Below, one piece after another: positions 33,289-44,724 of a stretch of 64,000 nucleotides of DNA (positions are counted from its first letter, which is position 1; each line of letters begins with the position of its first letter). A model generated the notes under the pieces. It was not told the DNA's origin. It was given only the letters and a program-made list of their open reading frames with translations, and did not search any database. Origin of the DNA: Rhipicephalus microplus (taxonomy: Eukaryota > Arthropoda > Arachnida > Ixodida > Ixodidae). The position numbers and the translations under genes are program-made. The stretch covers positions 6,292,001-6,356,000 of the forward strand of contig NC_134701.1 in the NCBI RefSeq assembly GCF_043290135.1, written 5' to 3'.

Positions 33289-34254
33289 GTGTGTTGCTTT
33301 TTTTATTTTGGGCTGATAGCTTTGAAAATATGTTCTGATGGTGGTGAGTGTGGAGCAGGACTGTCTCCGTGGCTCAATTGGCTAGCGCGATCGGCTGTAA
33401 ACCGAAAGGTTGGAGGTACGAGCCTACTCAGTGGAGGTGCGGCGCTTTTTTTTCTTTGGGCTGAAAGCTTTGAAGATATGTTCTGATGGTGGTGAGAGTG
33501 GAGCAGGACTGTCTCCGTGGCGCAATCGGCTAACGCGATCGGCTGTTAACCGAAAGGTTGGAGGTACGAGCCCTCCCGGGAGTGGTGTGTTGCTTTTTTT
33601 ATTTTGGGCTGATAGCTTCGAAGATATGTTCTGATGGTGGTGAGAGTGTAGCACGACTGTCTCCGTGGCGCAATTTGCTAGCGCGATCGGCTGTTAACCG
33701 AAAGGTTGGAGGTACGAGCCCACCTGGTGGTGGTGCGGCGCTTTTTTTCTTTTGGCTGTTAGCTTTGAAGATATGTTCTGATGATGGTGATAGTGGAGCA
33801 GGACTGTCTCCGTGGCGCAATTGGCTAGCGCGATCGGCGGTTGACCGAAAGGTTGGAGGTTCGAGCCCTCCCGGGAGTGGTGTGTTGCTTTCTTTATTTT
33901 GGGCTGATAGCTTTGAAGATATGTTCTGATGGTGGTGAGAGTGGAGCACGACTGTCTCCGTGGCGCAATTGGCTATTCGATCGGGCTGTTAACTGAAAGG
34001 TTTGAGGTTTGAGGTTTGAGCCCTCCCGGGAGTGGTGTGTTGCTTTTTTTATTTTGGGCTGATAGCTCTGAAGAAATGTTCTGATGGTGGTGAGAGTGGA
34101 GCAGGACTGTCTCCGTGGCGCAATCGGCTAACGCGATCGGCTGTTAACCGAAAGGTTGGAGGTACGAGCCCTCCCGGGAGTGGTGTGTTGCTTTTTTTAT
34201 TTTGGGCTGATAGCTTCGAAGATATGTTCTGATGGTGGTGAGAGTGTAGCACGA

Positions 34255-37200
34255 CTGTCTCCGTGGCGCAATTTGCTAGCGCGATCGGCTGTTAACCGAA
34301 AGGTTGGAGGTACGAGCCCACCTGGTGGTGGTGCGGCGCTTTTTTTCTTTGGGCTGATAGCTTTGAAGATATGTTCTGATGATGGTGAGAGTGGAGCACG
34401 ACTGTCTCCATGGCGCAATTGGCTATTCGATCGGGCTGTTAACTGAAAGGTTTGAGGTTCGAGCCCTTCCGGGAGTGGTGTGTTGCTTTTTTTATTTTGG
34501 GCTGATAGCTTTGAAGATATGTAATGATGGTGGTGAGTGTGGAGCACGACTGTCTCCGTGGCGCAATTGTCTAGCGCGATCGGCTGTTAACCGAAAGGTT
34601 GGAGGTTCGAGCCCTCCCGGGAGTGGTGTGTTGCTTTTTTTATTTTGGGCTGATAGCTTTGAAAATATGTTCTGATGGTGGTGAGTGTGAAGCAGGACTG
34701 TCTCCGTGGCGCAATTGGCTAGCGCGATCGGCTGTAAACCGAAAGGTTGGAGGTACGAGCCTACTCAGTGGAGGTGCGGCGCTTTTTTTTCTTTGGGCTG
34801 ATAGCTTTGAAGATTTGTTCTGATGGTGGTGAGAGTGGAGAAGGACTGTCTCCGTGGCGCAATCGGCTAACGCGATCGGCTGTTAACCGAAAGGTTGGAG
34901 GTACGAGCCCTCCCGGGAGTGGTGTGTTGCTTGTTTTATTTTGGGCTGATAGCTTTGAAGATATGTTCTGATGGTGGTGAGAGTAGAGCACGACTGTCTC
35001 CGTGGCGCAATGGGCTAGCGCGATCGGCTGTTAACCGAAAGGTTTGAGGTACGAGCCCACCCGGTGGTGGTGCGGCGCTTTTTTTTCTTTGGGCTCATAG
35101 CTTTGAAGATATGTTCTGATGGTGGTGAGAGTAGAGCACGACTGTCTCCATGGCGCAATGGGCTATTCAATCGGCTGTTAACCGAAAGGTTTGAGTTTCG
35201 AGCCCTTGCGCGAGTGGTGTGTTGCTTTTTTTATTTTGGGCTGATAGCTTTGAAGATATGTTCTGATGGTGGTGAGAGTAGAGCACGACTGTCTCCATGG
35301 CGCAATGGGCTATTCAATCGGCTGTTAACTGAAAGGTTTGAGATTCGAGCCCTTGCGCGAGTGGTGTGTTGCTTTTTTTATTTTTTGCTGATAGCTTTGA
35401 AAATATGTTTTGATGGTGGTGAGTGTGGAGCAGGACTGTCTCCGTGACGCAATTGGCTAGCTCGATCGGCTGTTAACCGAAAGGTTAGAGGTACGAGCCC
35501 ACCCGGTGGAGGTGCGGCGCTTTTTTTTCTTTGGACTGATAGCTTTGAAGATATGTCCTGATGGTGGTGAGAGTGGAGCACGACTGTCTCCGTGGCGCAA
35601 TTGGCTAGCGCGATCGACTGTTAACCGAGAGGTTGGAGGTTCGAGCCCACACGGTGGTGGTCCGGCACTTTTTTTTTCTTTGGACTGATAGCTCTGGAGA
35701 AATGTTCTGACGGTGGTGAGAGTGGAGCACGACTGTCTCCGTGGCGCAATTGGCTATGGAAAGGCTGTTAACCAGAAGGTTGGAGGTTCGAGCCCTCCCG
35801 GGAGTGGTGTGTTGCTTTTTTTTCTTTGGGCTGATAGCTTTGAAGATATGTTCTGATGGTGGTGAGAGTGGAGCAGGACTGTCTCCGTGGCGCAATTGGC
35901 TAGCGCGATCGGCTGTTAACCGAAAGGTTGGAGGTACGAGCCCACCCAGTGGTGGTGCGGCGCTTTTTTTCTTTGGGCTGATAGCTCTGAAAAAATGTTC
36001 TGACGGTGGTGAGAGTGGAGCACGACTGTCTCCGTGGCGCATTTGGCTAGCGCAATCGGCTGTTAACCGAAAGGTTGGAGGTACGAGCCCTCCCGGGAGT
36101 GGTGTGTTGCTTTTTTTATTTCGGCCTGAAAGCTAAGAAGATATGTTCTGATGCTGGTGAGAGTGGAGCCCGACTCTCCGTGGCGCAATCGGCTAGCGCG
36201 ATCGGCTGTTAACCGAAAGGTTGGAGGTACGAGCCCACGCAGTGGTGGTGCGGCGCCTTTTTTTTCTTTGGGCTGATAGCTTTGAAGATATGTTCTGATG
36301 GTGGTGAGAGTGGAGCACGACTGTCTCCGTGGCGCAATAGGCTATTCGATCGGCTGTTAACTGAAAGGTTGGATGTTCGAGCCCTCCCGGGAATAGTGTG
36401 TTGCTTTTTTTTCTTTGGGCTGATAGCTTCGAAGATATGTTCTGATGGTGGTGAGAGTGGAGCAGGACTGTCTCCGTGGCGCAATTGGCTGCCGCGATCG
36501 GCTGTTAACCGAAAGGTTGGAGGTGCGAGCCTACCCGGTGGAGGTGCGGCGCTTTTTTTTCTTTGGGCTGATAGCTTTGAAGATATGTTCTGATGGTGGT
36601 GAGAGTGGAGCACGACTGTCTCCGTGGCGCAATTTGCTAGCGCGATCGGCTGTTAACCGAAAGGTTGGAGGTACGAGCCCACCTGGTGGTGGTGCGGCGC
36701 TTTTTTTCTTTGGGCTGTTAGCTTTGAAGATATGTTCTGATGATGGTGAGAGTGGAGCACGACTGTCTCCATGGCGCAATTGGCTATTCGATCGGGCTGT
36801 TAACTGAAAGGTTTGAGGTTCGAGCCCTTCCGGGAGTGGTGTGCTGCTTTTTTTATTTTGGGCTGATAGCTTTGAAGATATGTAATGATGGTGGTGAGTG
36901 TGGAGCACGACTGTCTCCGTGGCGCAATTGGCTAGCGCGATCGGCTGTTAACCGAAAGGTTGGAGGTTCGAGCCCTCCCGGGAGTGGTGTGTTGCTTTTT
37001 TTATTTTGGGCTGATAGCTTTGAAAATATGTTCTGATGGTGGTGAGTGTGGAGCAGGACTGTCTCCGTGGCGCAATTGGCTAGCGCGATCGGCTGTAAAC
37101 CGAAAGGTTGGAGGTACGAGCCTAATCAGTGGAGGTGCGGCGCTTTTTTTTTCTTTGGGCTGATAGCTTTGAAGATATGTTCTGATGGTGGTGAGAGTGG

Positions 37201-38826
37201 AGCAGGACTGTCTCCGTGGCGCAATCAGCTAACGCGATCGGCTGTTAACCGAAAGGTTGGAGGTACGAGCCCTCCCGGGAGTGGTGTGTTGCTTGTTTTA
37301 TTTTGGGCTGATAGCTTTGAAGATATGTTCTGATGGTGGTGAGAGTAGAGCACGACTGTCTCCGTGGCGCAATGGGCTAGCGCGATCGGCTGTTAACCGA
37401 AAGGTTTGAGGTACGAGCCCACCCGGTGGTGGTGCGGCGCTTTTTTTTCTTTGGGCTCATAGCTTTGAAGATATGTTCTGATGGTGGTGAGAGTAGAGCA
37501 CGACTGTCTCCATGGCGCAATGGGCTATTCAATCGGCTGTTAACTGAAAGGTTTGAGTTTCGAGCCCTTGCGCGAGTGGTGTGTTGCTTTATTTATTTTG
37601 GGCTGATAGCTTTGAAGATATGTTCTGATGGTGGTGAGAGTAGAGCACGACTGTCTCCATGGCGCAATGGGCTATTCAATCGGCTGTTAACTGAAAGGTT
37701 TGAGTTTCGAGCCCTTGCGCGAGTGGTGTGTTGCTTTTTTTATTTTTTGCTGATAGCTTTGAAAATATGTTTTGATGGTGGTGAGTGTGGAGCAGGACTG
37801 TCTCCGTGACGCAATTGGCTAGCTCGATCGGCTGTTAACCGAAAGGTTAGAGGTACGAGCCCACCCGGTGGAGGTGCGGCGCTTTTTTTTCTTTGGACTG
37901 ATAGCTTTGAAGATATGTCCTGATGGTGGTGAGAGTGGAGCACGACTGTCTCCGTGGCGCAATTGGCTAGCGCGATCGACTGTTAACCGAGAGGTTGGAG
38001 GTTCGAGCCCACACGGTGGTGGTCCGGCACTTTTTTTTTCTTTGGACTGATAGCTCTGAAGAAATGTTCTGACGGTGGTGAGAGTGGAGCACGACTGTCT
38101 CCGTGGCGCAATTGGCTATGGAAAGGCTGTTAACCAGAAGGTTGGAGGTTCGAGCCCTCCCGGGAGTGGTGTGTTGCTTTTTTTTCTTTGGGCTGATAGC
38201 TTTGAAGATATGTTCTGATGGTGGTGAGAGTGGAGCAGGACTGTCTCCGTGGCGCAATTGGCTAGCGCGATCGGCTGTTAACCGAAAGGTTGGAGGTACG
38301 AGCCCACCCAGTGGTGGTGCGGCGCTTTTTTTCTTTGGGCTGATAGCTCTGAAAAAATGTTCTGACGGTGGTGAGAGTGGAGCACGACTGTCTCCGTGGC
38401 GCATTTGGCTAGCGCAATCGGCTGTTAACCGAAAGGTTGGAGGTACGAGCCCTCCCGGGAGTGGTGTGTTGCTTTTTTTATTTCGGCCTGAAAGCTAAGA
38501 AGATATGTTCTGATGCTGGTGAGGGTGGAGCCCGACTCTCCGTGGCGCAATCGGCTAGCGCGATCGGCTGTTAACCGAAAGGTTGGAGGTACGAGCCCAC
38601 GCAGTGGTGGTGCGGCGCCTTTTTTTTCTTTGGGCTGATAGCTTTGAAGATATGTTCTGATGGTGGTGAGAGTGGAGCACGACTGTCTCCGTGGCGCAAT
38701 AGGCTATTCGATCGGCTGTTAACTGAAAGGTTGGATGTTCGAGCCCTCCCGGGAGTAGTGTGTTGCTTTTTTTTCTTTGGGCTGATAGCTTCGAAGATAT
38801 GTTCTGATGGTGGTGAGAGTGGAGCA
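34255..38826 (+). repeat. Tandem 16-unit higher-order repeat, period 2361-2362 bp
   Basis: Copy 1 is about 34255-36464 and copy 2 about 36616-38826. Both contain the unusual CTATGGAAAGG D-arm unit, the CCGGCAC spacer and the CGGCCTGAAAGCTAAGA spacer in the same order. Confidence 0.75.
36913..36986 (+). tRNA. tRNA-Asn(GTT)-like unit, B-box intact
   Basis: Reference-type body. Its partner one tandem block upstream, at 34552, has the D-loop G lost, so this copy keeps the older form. Confidence 0.67.
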
Positions 38827-41800
38827 CGACTGTCTCCATGGCGCAATCGGCTAACGCGATCGGCTGTTAACCGAAAGGTTGGAGGTACGAGCCCTCCCGG
38901 GAGTGGTGTGTAGCTTTTTTTATTTTGGGCTGATAGCTTCGAAGATATGTTCTGATGGTGGTGAGAGTGGAGCACGACTGTCTCCGTGGCGCAATTGGCT
39001 AGCGCGATCGGCTGTTAACCGAAAGGTTGGAGGTACGAGCCCACCCGGTGGTGGTGCGGCGCTTTTTTTTCTTTGGGATGATAGCTTTGAAGATATGTTC
39101 TGATGGTGGTGAGAGTGGAGCACGACTGTCTCCATGGCGCAATTGGCTATTCGATCGGCTGTTAACTGAAAGGTTTGAGGTTCGAGCCCTTCCGGGAGTG
39201 TTGTGTTGCTTTTTTTATTTTGGGCTGATAGCTTTGAAGATATGTAATGATGGTGGTGAGAGTGGAGCACGACTGTCTCTGTGGCGCAATTGGCTAGCGC
39301 GATCGGCGGTTGACCGAAAGGTTGGAGGTTCGAGCCCTCCCGGGAGTGGTGTGTTGCTTTTTTTATTTTGGGCTGATAGCTTTTAAAATATGTTCTGATG
39401 GTGGTGAGTGTGAAGCAGGACTGCCTCCGTGGCGCAATTGGCTAGCGCGATCGGCTGTTAACCGAAAGGTTGGAGGTACGAGCCTACGCGGTGGAGGTGC
39501 GGCGCTTTTTTTTCTTTGGGCTGATAGCTTTGAAGATATGTTCTGATGGTGGTGAGAGTGGAGCACGACTGTCTCCGTGGCGCAATTGGCTAGCGCGATC
39601 GGCTGTTAACCGAGAGGTTGGAAGTTGGAGCCCACCCGGTGGTGGTGCGGCGATTTTTTTCCTTTTGGCTGATAGCTCTGAAGAAATGTTCTGATGGTGG
39701 TGAGAGTGGAGCAGGACCGTCTCCGTGGCGCAATCGGCTAACGCGATCGGCTGTTAACCGAAAGGTTGGAGGTACGAGCCCTCCCGGGAGTGGTGTGTTG
39801 CTTTTTTTTATTTTGGGCTGATAGCTTCGAAGATATGTTCTGATGGTGGTGAGAGTGTAGCACGACTGTCTCCGTGGCGCAATTTGCTAGCGCGATCGGC
39901 TGTTAACCGAAAGGTTGGAGGTACGAGCCCACTTGTGGTGGTGCGGCGCTTTTTTTCTTTGGGCTGATAGCTTTGAAGATATGTTCTGATGATGGTGAGA
40001 GTGGAGCACGACTGTCTCCATGGCGCAATTGGCTATTCGATCGGGCTGTTAACTGAAAGGTTTGAGGTTCGAACCCTTCCGGGAGTGGTGTGTTGCTTTT
40101 TTTATTTTGGGCTGATAGCTTTGAAGATATGTAATGATGGTGGTGAGTGTGGAGCAGGACTGTCTCCGTGGCGCAATTGGCTAGCGCGATCGGCTGTAAA
40201 CCGAAAGGTTGGAGGTACGAGCCTACTCAGTGGAGGTGCGGCGCTTTTTTTTCTTTGGGCTGATAGCTTTGAAGATATGTTCTGATGGTGGTGAGAGTGG
40301 AGCAGGACTGTCTCCGTGGCGCAATCGGCTAACGCGATCGGCTGTTAACCGAAAGGTTGGAGGTACGAGCCCTCCCGGGAGTGGTGTGTTGCTTGTTTTA
40401 TTTTGGGCTGATAGCTTTGAAGATATGTTCTGATGGTGGTGAGAGTAGAGCACGACTGTCTCCGTGGCGCAATGGGCTAGCGCGATCGGCTGTTAACCGA
40501 ATGGTTTGAGGTACGAGCCCACCCGGTGGTGGTGCGGCGCTTTTTTTCTTTGGGCTGATAGCTTTGAAGATATGTTCTGATGGTGGTGAGAATAGAGCAC
40601 GACTGTCTCCATGGCGCAATGGGCTATTCAATCGGCTGTTAACTGAAAGGTTTGAGTTTCGAGCCCTTGCGCGAGTGGTGTGTTGCTTTTTTTATTTTGG
40701 GCTGATAGCTTTGAAGATATGTTCTGATGGTGGTGAGAGTGGAGCACGACTGTCTCCATGGCGCAATTGGCTAGCGCGGTCGGCTGTTAACCGAAAGGTT
40801 GGAGGTTCGAACCCTCCCGGGAGTGGTGTGTTGCTTTTTTATTTTTTGCTGATAGCTTTGAAAATATGTTTAATGGTGGTGAGTGTGGAGCAGGACTGTC
40901 TCCGTGACGCAATTGGCTAGCTCGATCGGCTGTTAACCGAAAGGTTGGAGGTACGAGCCCACCCGGTGGAGGTGCGGCGCTTTTTTTTTCTTTGGACTGA
41001 TAGCTTTGAAGATATGTCCTGATGGTGGTGAGAGTAGAGCACGACTGTCTCCATGGCGCAATGGGCTATTCAATCGGCTGTTAACTGAAAGGTTTGAGTT
41101 TCGAGCCCTTGCGCGAGTGGTGTGTTGCTTTTTTATTTTGGGCTGATAGCTTTGAAGATATGTAATGATGGTGGTGAGAGTGGAGCACGAATGTCTCCGT
41201 GGCGCAATTGGCTAGCGCGATCGGCTGTTAACTGAAAGAATTGAGGTTCGAGCCCTTCCGGGAGTGGTGCGGCGCTTTTTTTTCTTTGGGCTGATAGCTT
41301 TGAAGAAATGTTCTGATGGTGGTGAGAGCTGAGCACGACTGTCTCCGTGGCGCAATTGGCTAGCGCGATCGACTGTTAACTGAAAGGTTGGATGTTCGAG
41401 CCCTCCCGGGAGTAGTGTGTTGCTTTTTTTTCTTTGGGCTGATAGCTTCGAAGATATGTTCTGATGGTGGTGAGAGTAGAGCAGGACTGTCTCCGTGGCG
41501 CAATTGGCTGCCGCGATCGGCTGTTAACCGAAAGGTTGGAGGTACGAGCCCACCCGGTGGAGGTGCGGCGCTTTTTTTTCTTTGGGCTGATAGCTTTGAA
41601 GATATGTTCTGATGGTGGTGAGAGTAGAGCACGACTGTCTCCGTGGCGCAATTGGCTAGCGCGATCGGCTGTTAACCGAAAGGTTGGAGGTTCGAGCCCA
41701 CCCGGTGGTGGTGCGGCGCTTTTTTTCCTTTGGGCTGATAGCTCTGAAGAAATCATCTGACGGTGGTGAGAGTGAAGCACGACTGTCTTCGTGGCGCAAT

Positions 41801-42079
41801 TGGCTATGCGATCGGCTGTTAACTGAATGGTTGGAGGTTCGAGCCCTCCCGGGAGTGGTGTGTTGCTTTTTTTTCTTTGGGCTGATAGCTTTCAAAATAT
41901 GTTCTGATGGTGGTGAGTGTGGAGCAGGACTGTCTCCGTGAAGCAATTGGCTAGCGCGATCGGCTGTTAACCGAAAGGTTGGAGGTACGAGCCCACCCGG
42001 TGGAGGTGCGGCGCTTTTTTTTCTTTGGGCTGATAGCTCTGAAGAAATGTTCTGACGGTGGTGTGAGTGGAGCACGACT

Positions 42080-42153
42080 GTCTCCGCGGCGCAATTGGCT
42101 AGCGCGATCGGCTGTTAACCGAAAGGTTGGAGGTTCGAGCCCTCCCGGGAGTG
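42080..42153 (+). tRNA. tRNA-Asn(GTT)-like unit with C8, block copy
   Basis: C8 lineage member displaced 12256 bp from 29824; T arm paired, B box intact. Confidence 0.6.
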
Positions 42154-43259
42154 GTGTGTTGCTTTTTTTTCTTTGGGCTGATAGCTTTGAAGATATGTTC
42201 TGATGGTGTTGAGAGTGGAGCAGGACTGTCTCCGTGGCGCAATTGGCTAGCGCGATTGGCTGTTAACCGAAAGGTTGGAGGTACGAGCCCACCCGGTGGT
42301 GGTGCGGCGCTTTTTTTCTTTGAGCTGATAGCTCTGAAGAAATGTTCTGACGGTGGTGAGAGTGGAGCACGACTGTCTCCGTGGCGCATTTGGCTAGCGC
42401 GATCGGCTGTTAATCGAAAGGTTGGAGGTACGAGCCCTCCCGAAAGTGGTGTGTTGCTTTTTTTATTTCGGCCTGAAAGCTATGAAGATATGTTCTGATG
42501 CTGGTGAGAGTGGTGCCCGACTCTCCGTGGCGCAATCTGCTAGCGCGATCGGCTGTTAACCGAAAGGTTGGAGGTACGAGCCCACGCAGTGGTGGTGCGG
42601 CGCCTTTTTTTTTCTTTGGGCTGGTAGCTTTGAAGATATGTTCTGATGGTGGTGAGAGTGGAGCACGACTGTCTCCGTGGCGCAATAGGCTATTCGATCG
42701 GCTGTTAACTGAAAGGTTGGATGTTCGAGCCCTCCCGGGAGTAGTGTGTTGCTTTTTTTCTTTGGGCTGATAGCTTCGAAGATATGTTCTGATGGTGGTG
42801 AGAGTGGAGCAGGACTGTCTGCGTGGCGCAATTGGCTGCCGCGATCGGCTGTTAACCGAAAGGTTGGAGGTGCGAGCCTACCCGGTGGAGGTGGGGCGCT
42901 TTTTTTTCTTTGGGCTGATAGCTTTGAAGATATGTTCTGATGGTGGTGAGAGTGGAGCACGACAGTCTCCGTGGCGCAATCGGCTAACGCGATCGGCTGT
43001 TAACTGAAAGGTTGGAGGTACGAGCCCACCCGGCGGTGGTGCGGCGCTTTTTTTTCTTTGGGCTGATAGCTTTGAAGATATGTTCTGATGGTGGTGAGAG
43101 TGGAGCACGACTGTCTCCATGGCGCAATTGGCTATTCGATCGGCTGTTAACTGAAAGGTTTGAGGTTCGAGCCCTTCCGGGAGTGTTGTGTTGCTTTTTT
43201 TATTTTGGGCTGATAGCTTTGAAGATATGTAATGATGGTGGTGAGAGTGGAGCACGACT

Positions 43260-43333
43260 GTCTCTGTGGCGCAATTGGCTAGCGCGATCGGCGGTTAACC
43301 GAAAGGTTGGAGGTTCGAGCCCTCCCGGGAGTG
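43260..43333 (+). pseudogene. tRNA-Asn-like unit lacking U33
   Basis: CGGTTAA loop with acceptor GTCTCTG. Copies at offsets of about 3392 and 6783 bp keep the change. A related CGGTTGA form, with A37 also altered, is found near 11541, 17895, 26464, 33838 and 39305. Confidence 0.6.
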
Positions 43334-43702
43334 GTGTGTTGCTTTTTTTATTTTGGGCTGATAGCTTTGAAAATATGTTCTGATGGTGGTGAGTGTGAAG
43401 CAGGACTGTCTCCGTGGCGCAATTGGCTAGCGCGATCGGCTGTTAACCGAAAGGTTGGAGGTACGAGCCTACCCGGTGGAGGTGCGGCGCTTTTTTTCTT
43501 TGGGCTGATAGCTTTGAAGATATGTTCTGATGGTGGTGAGAGTGGAGCACGACTGTCTCCGTGGCGCAATTGGCTAGCGCGATCGGCTGTTAACCGAGAG
43601 GTTGGAAGTTGGAGCCCACCCGGTGGTGGTGCGGCGATTTTTTTCCTTTTGGCTGATAGCTTTGAAGATATGTTCTGATGGTGGTGAGAGTGGAGCAGGA
43701 CT

Positions 43703-43776
43703 GTCTCCGTGGCGCAATCGGCTAACGCGATCGGCTTTTAACCGAAAGGTTGGAGGTACGAGCCCTCCCGGGAGTG
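43703..43776 (+). pseudogene. tRNA-like unit with Lys anticodon TTT
   Basis: Loop CTTTTAA with TTT at 43737-43739. The related unit 3392 bp downstream keeps GTT, so this is a recent private change. Confidence 0.55.
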
Positions 43777-44724
43777 GTGTGTTGCTTTTTTTTCTTTGGG
43801 CTGATAGCTTTGAAGATATGTTCTGATGGTGGTGAGAGTGGAGCAGGACTGTCTCCTTGGCGCCATTGGCTAGCGCGATCGGCTGTTAACCGAAAGGTTG
43901 GAGGTACGAGCCCACCCGGTGGTGGTGCGGCGCTTTTTTTCTTTGGGCTGATAGCTTTGAAGATATGTTCTGATGGTGGTGAGAATAGAGCACGACTGTC
44001 TCCATGGCGCAATGGGCTATTCAATCGGCTGTTAACTGAAAGGTTTGAGTTTCGAGCCCTTGCGCGAGTGGTGTGTTGCTTTTTTATTTTGGGCTGATAG
44101 CTTTGAAGATATGTAATGATGGTGGTGAGAGTGGAGCACGACTGTCTCCGTGGCGCAATTGGCTAGCGCGATCGGCTGTTAACCAAAAGGTTGGAGGTAC
44201 GAGCCCACCCGGTGGTGGTGCGGCGCTTTTTTTTCTTTGGGCTGATAGCTTTGAAGATATGTTCTGATGGTGGTGAGAGTGGAGCACGACTGTCTCCATG
44301 GCGCAATTGGCTATTCGATCGGCTGTTAACTGAAAGAATTGAGGTTCGAGCCCTTCCGAGAGTGGTGCGGCGCTTTTTTTTCTTTGGGCTGATAGCTTTG
44401 AAGAAATGTTCTGATGGTGGTGAGAGTTGAGCACGTCTGTCTCCGTGGCGCAATTGGCTAGCGCAGTCGGCTGTTAACCGAAAGGTTGGAGGTTCGAACC
44501 CTCCCGGGAGTGGTGTGTTGCTTTTTTATTTTTTGCTGATAGCTTTGAAAATATGTTTAATGGTGGTGAGTGTGGAGCAGGACTGTCTCCGTGACGCAAT
44601 TGGCTAGCTCGATCGGCTGTTAACCGAAAGGTTGGAGGTACGAGCCCACCCGGTGGAGGTGCGGCGCTTTTTTTTCTTTGGACTGATAGCTTTGAAGATA
44701 TGTCCTGATGGTGGTGAGAGTGGA

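Larger units (their letters stand above)
28200..34250 (+). repeat. Tandem higher-order repeat of about 3 kb, two copies
   Basis: Copy 1 runs from about 28200 to 31290 and copy 2 from about 31300 to 34250. The offset is 3097 bp on the left, 2801 bp in the middle and 2950-2957 bp on the right: copy 2 lost two units near 32150 and kept one that copy 1 lacks near 33600. A 7-bp tandem duplication near 34005 accounts for the last step. Confidence 0.75.
34060..42400 (+). repeat. Large copied block C, copy 2
   Basis: Second copy of 23433-30200, made longer by the 2.36-kb tandem duplication within it. Confidence 0.7.
41333..43930 (+). repeat. Copied block F, copy 1 (about 2.6 kb)
   Basis: Repeated at 44725-47322 with a constant offset of 3391-3392 bp (23 units), and in part at 49499-50502. 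Confidence 0.77.
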
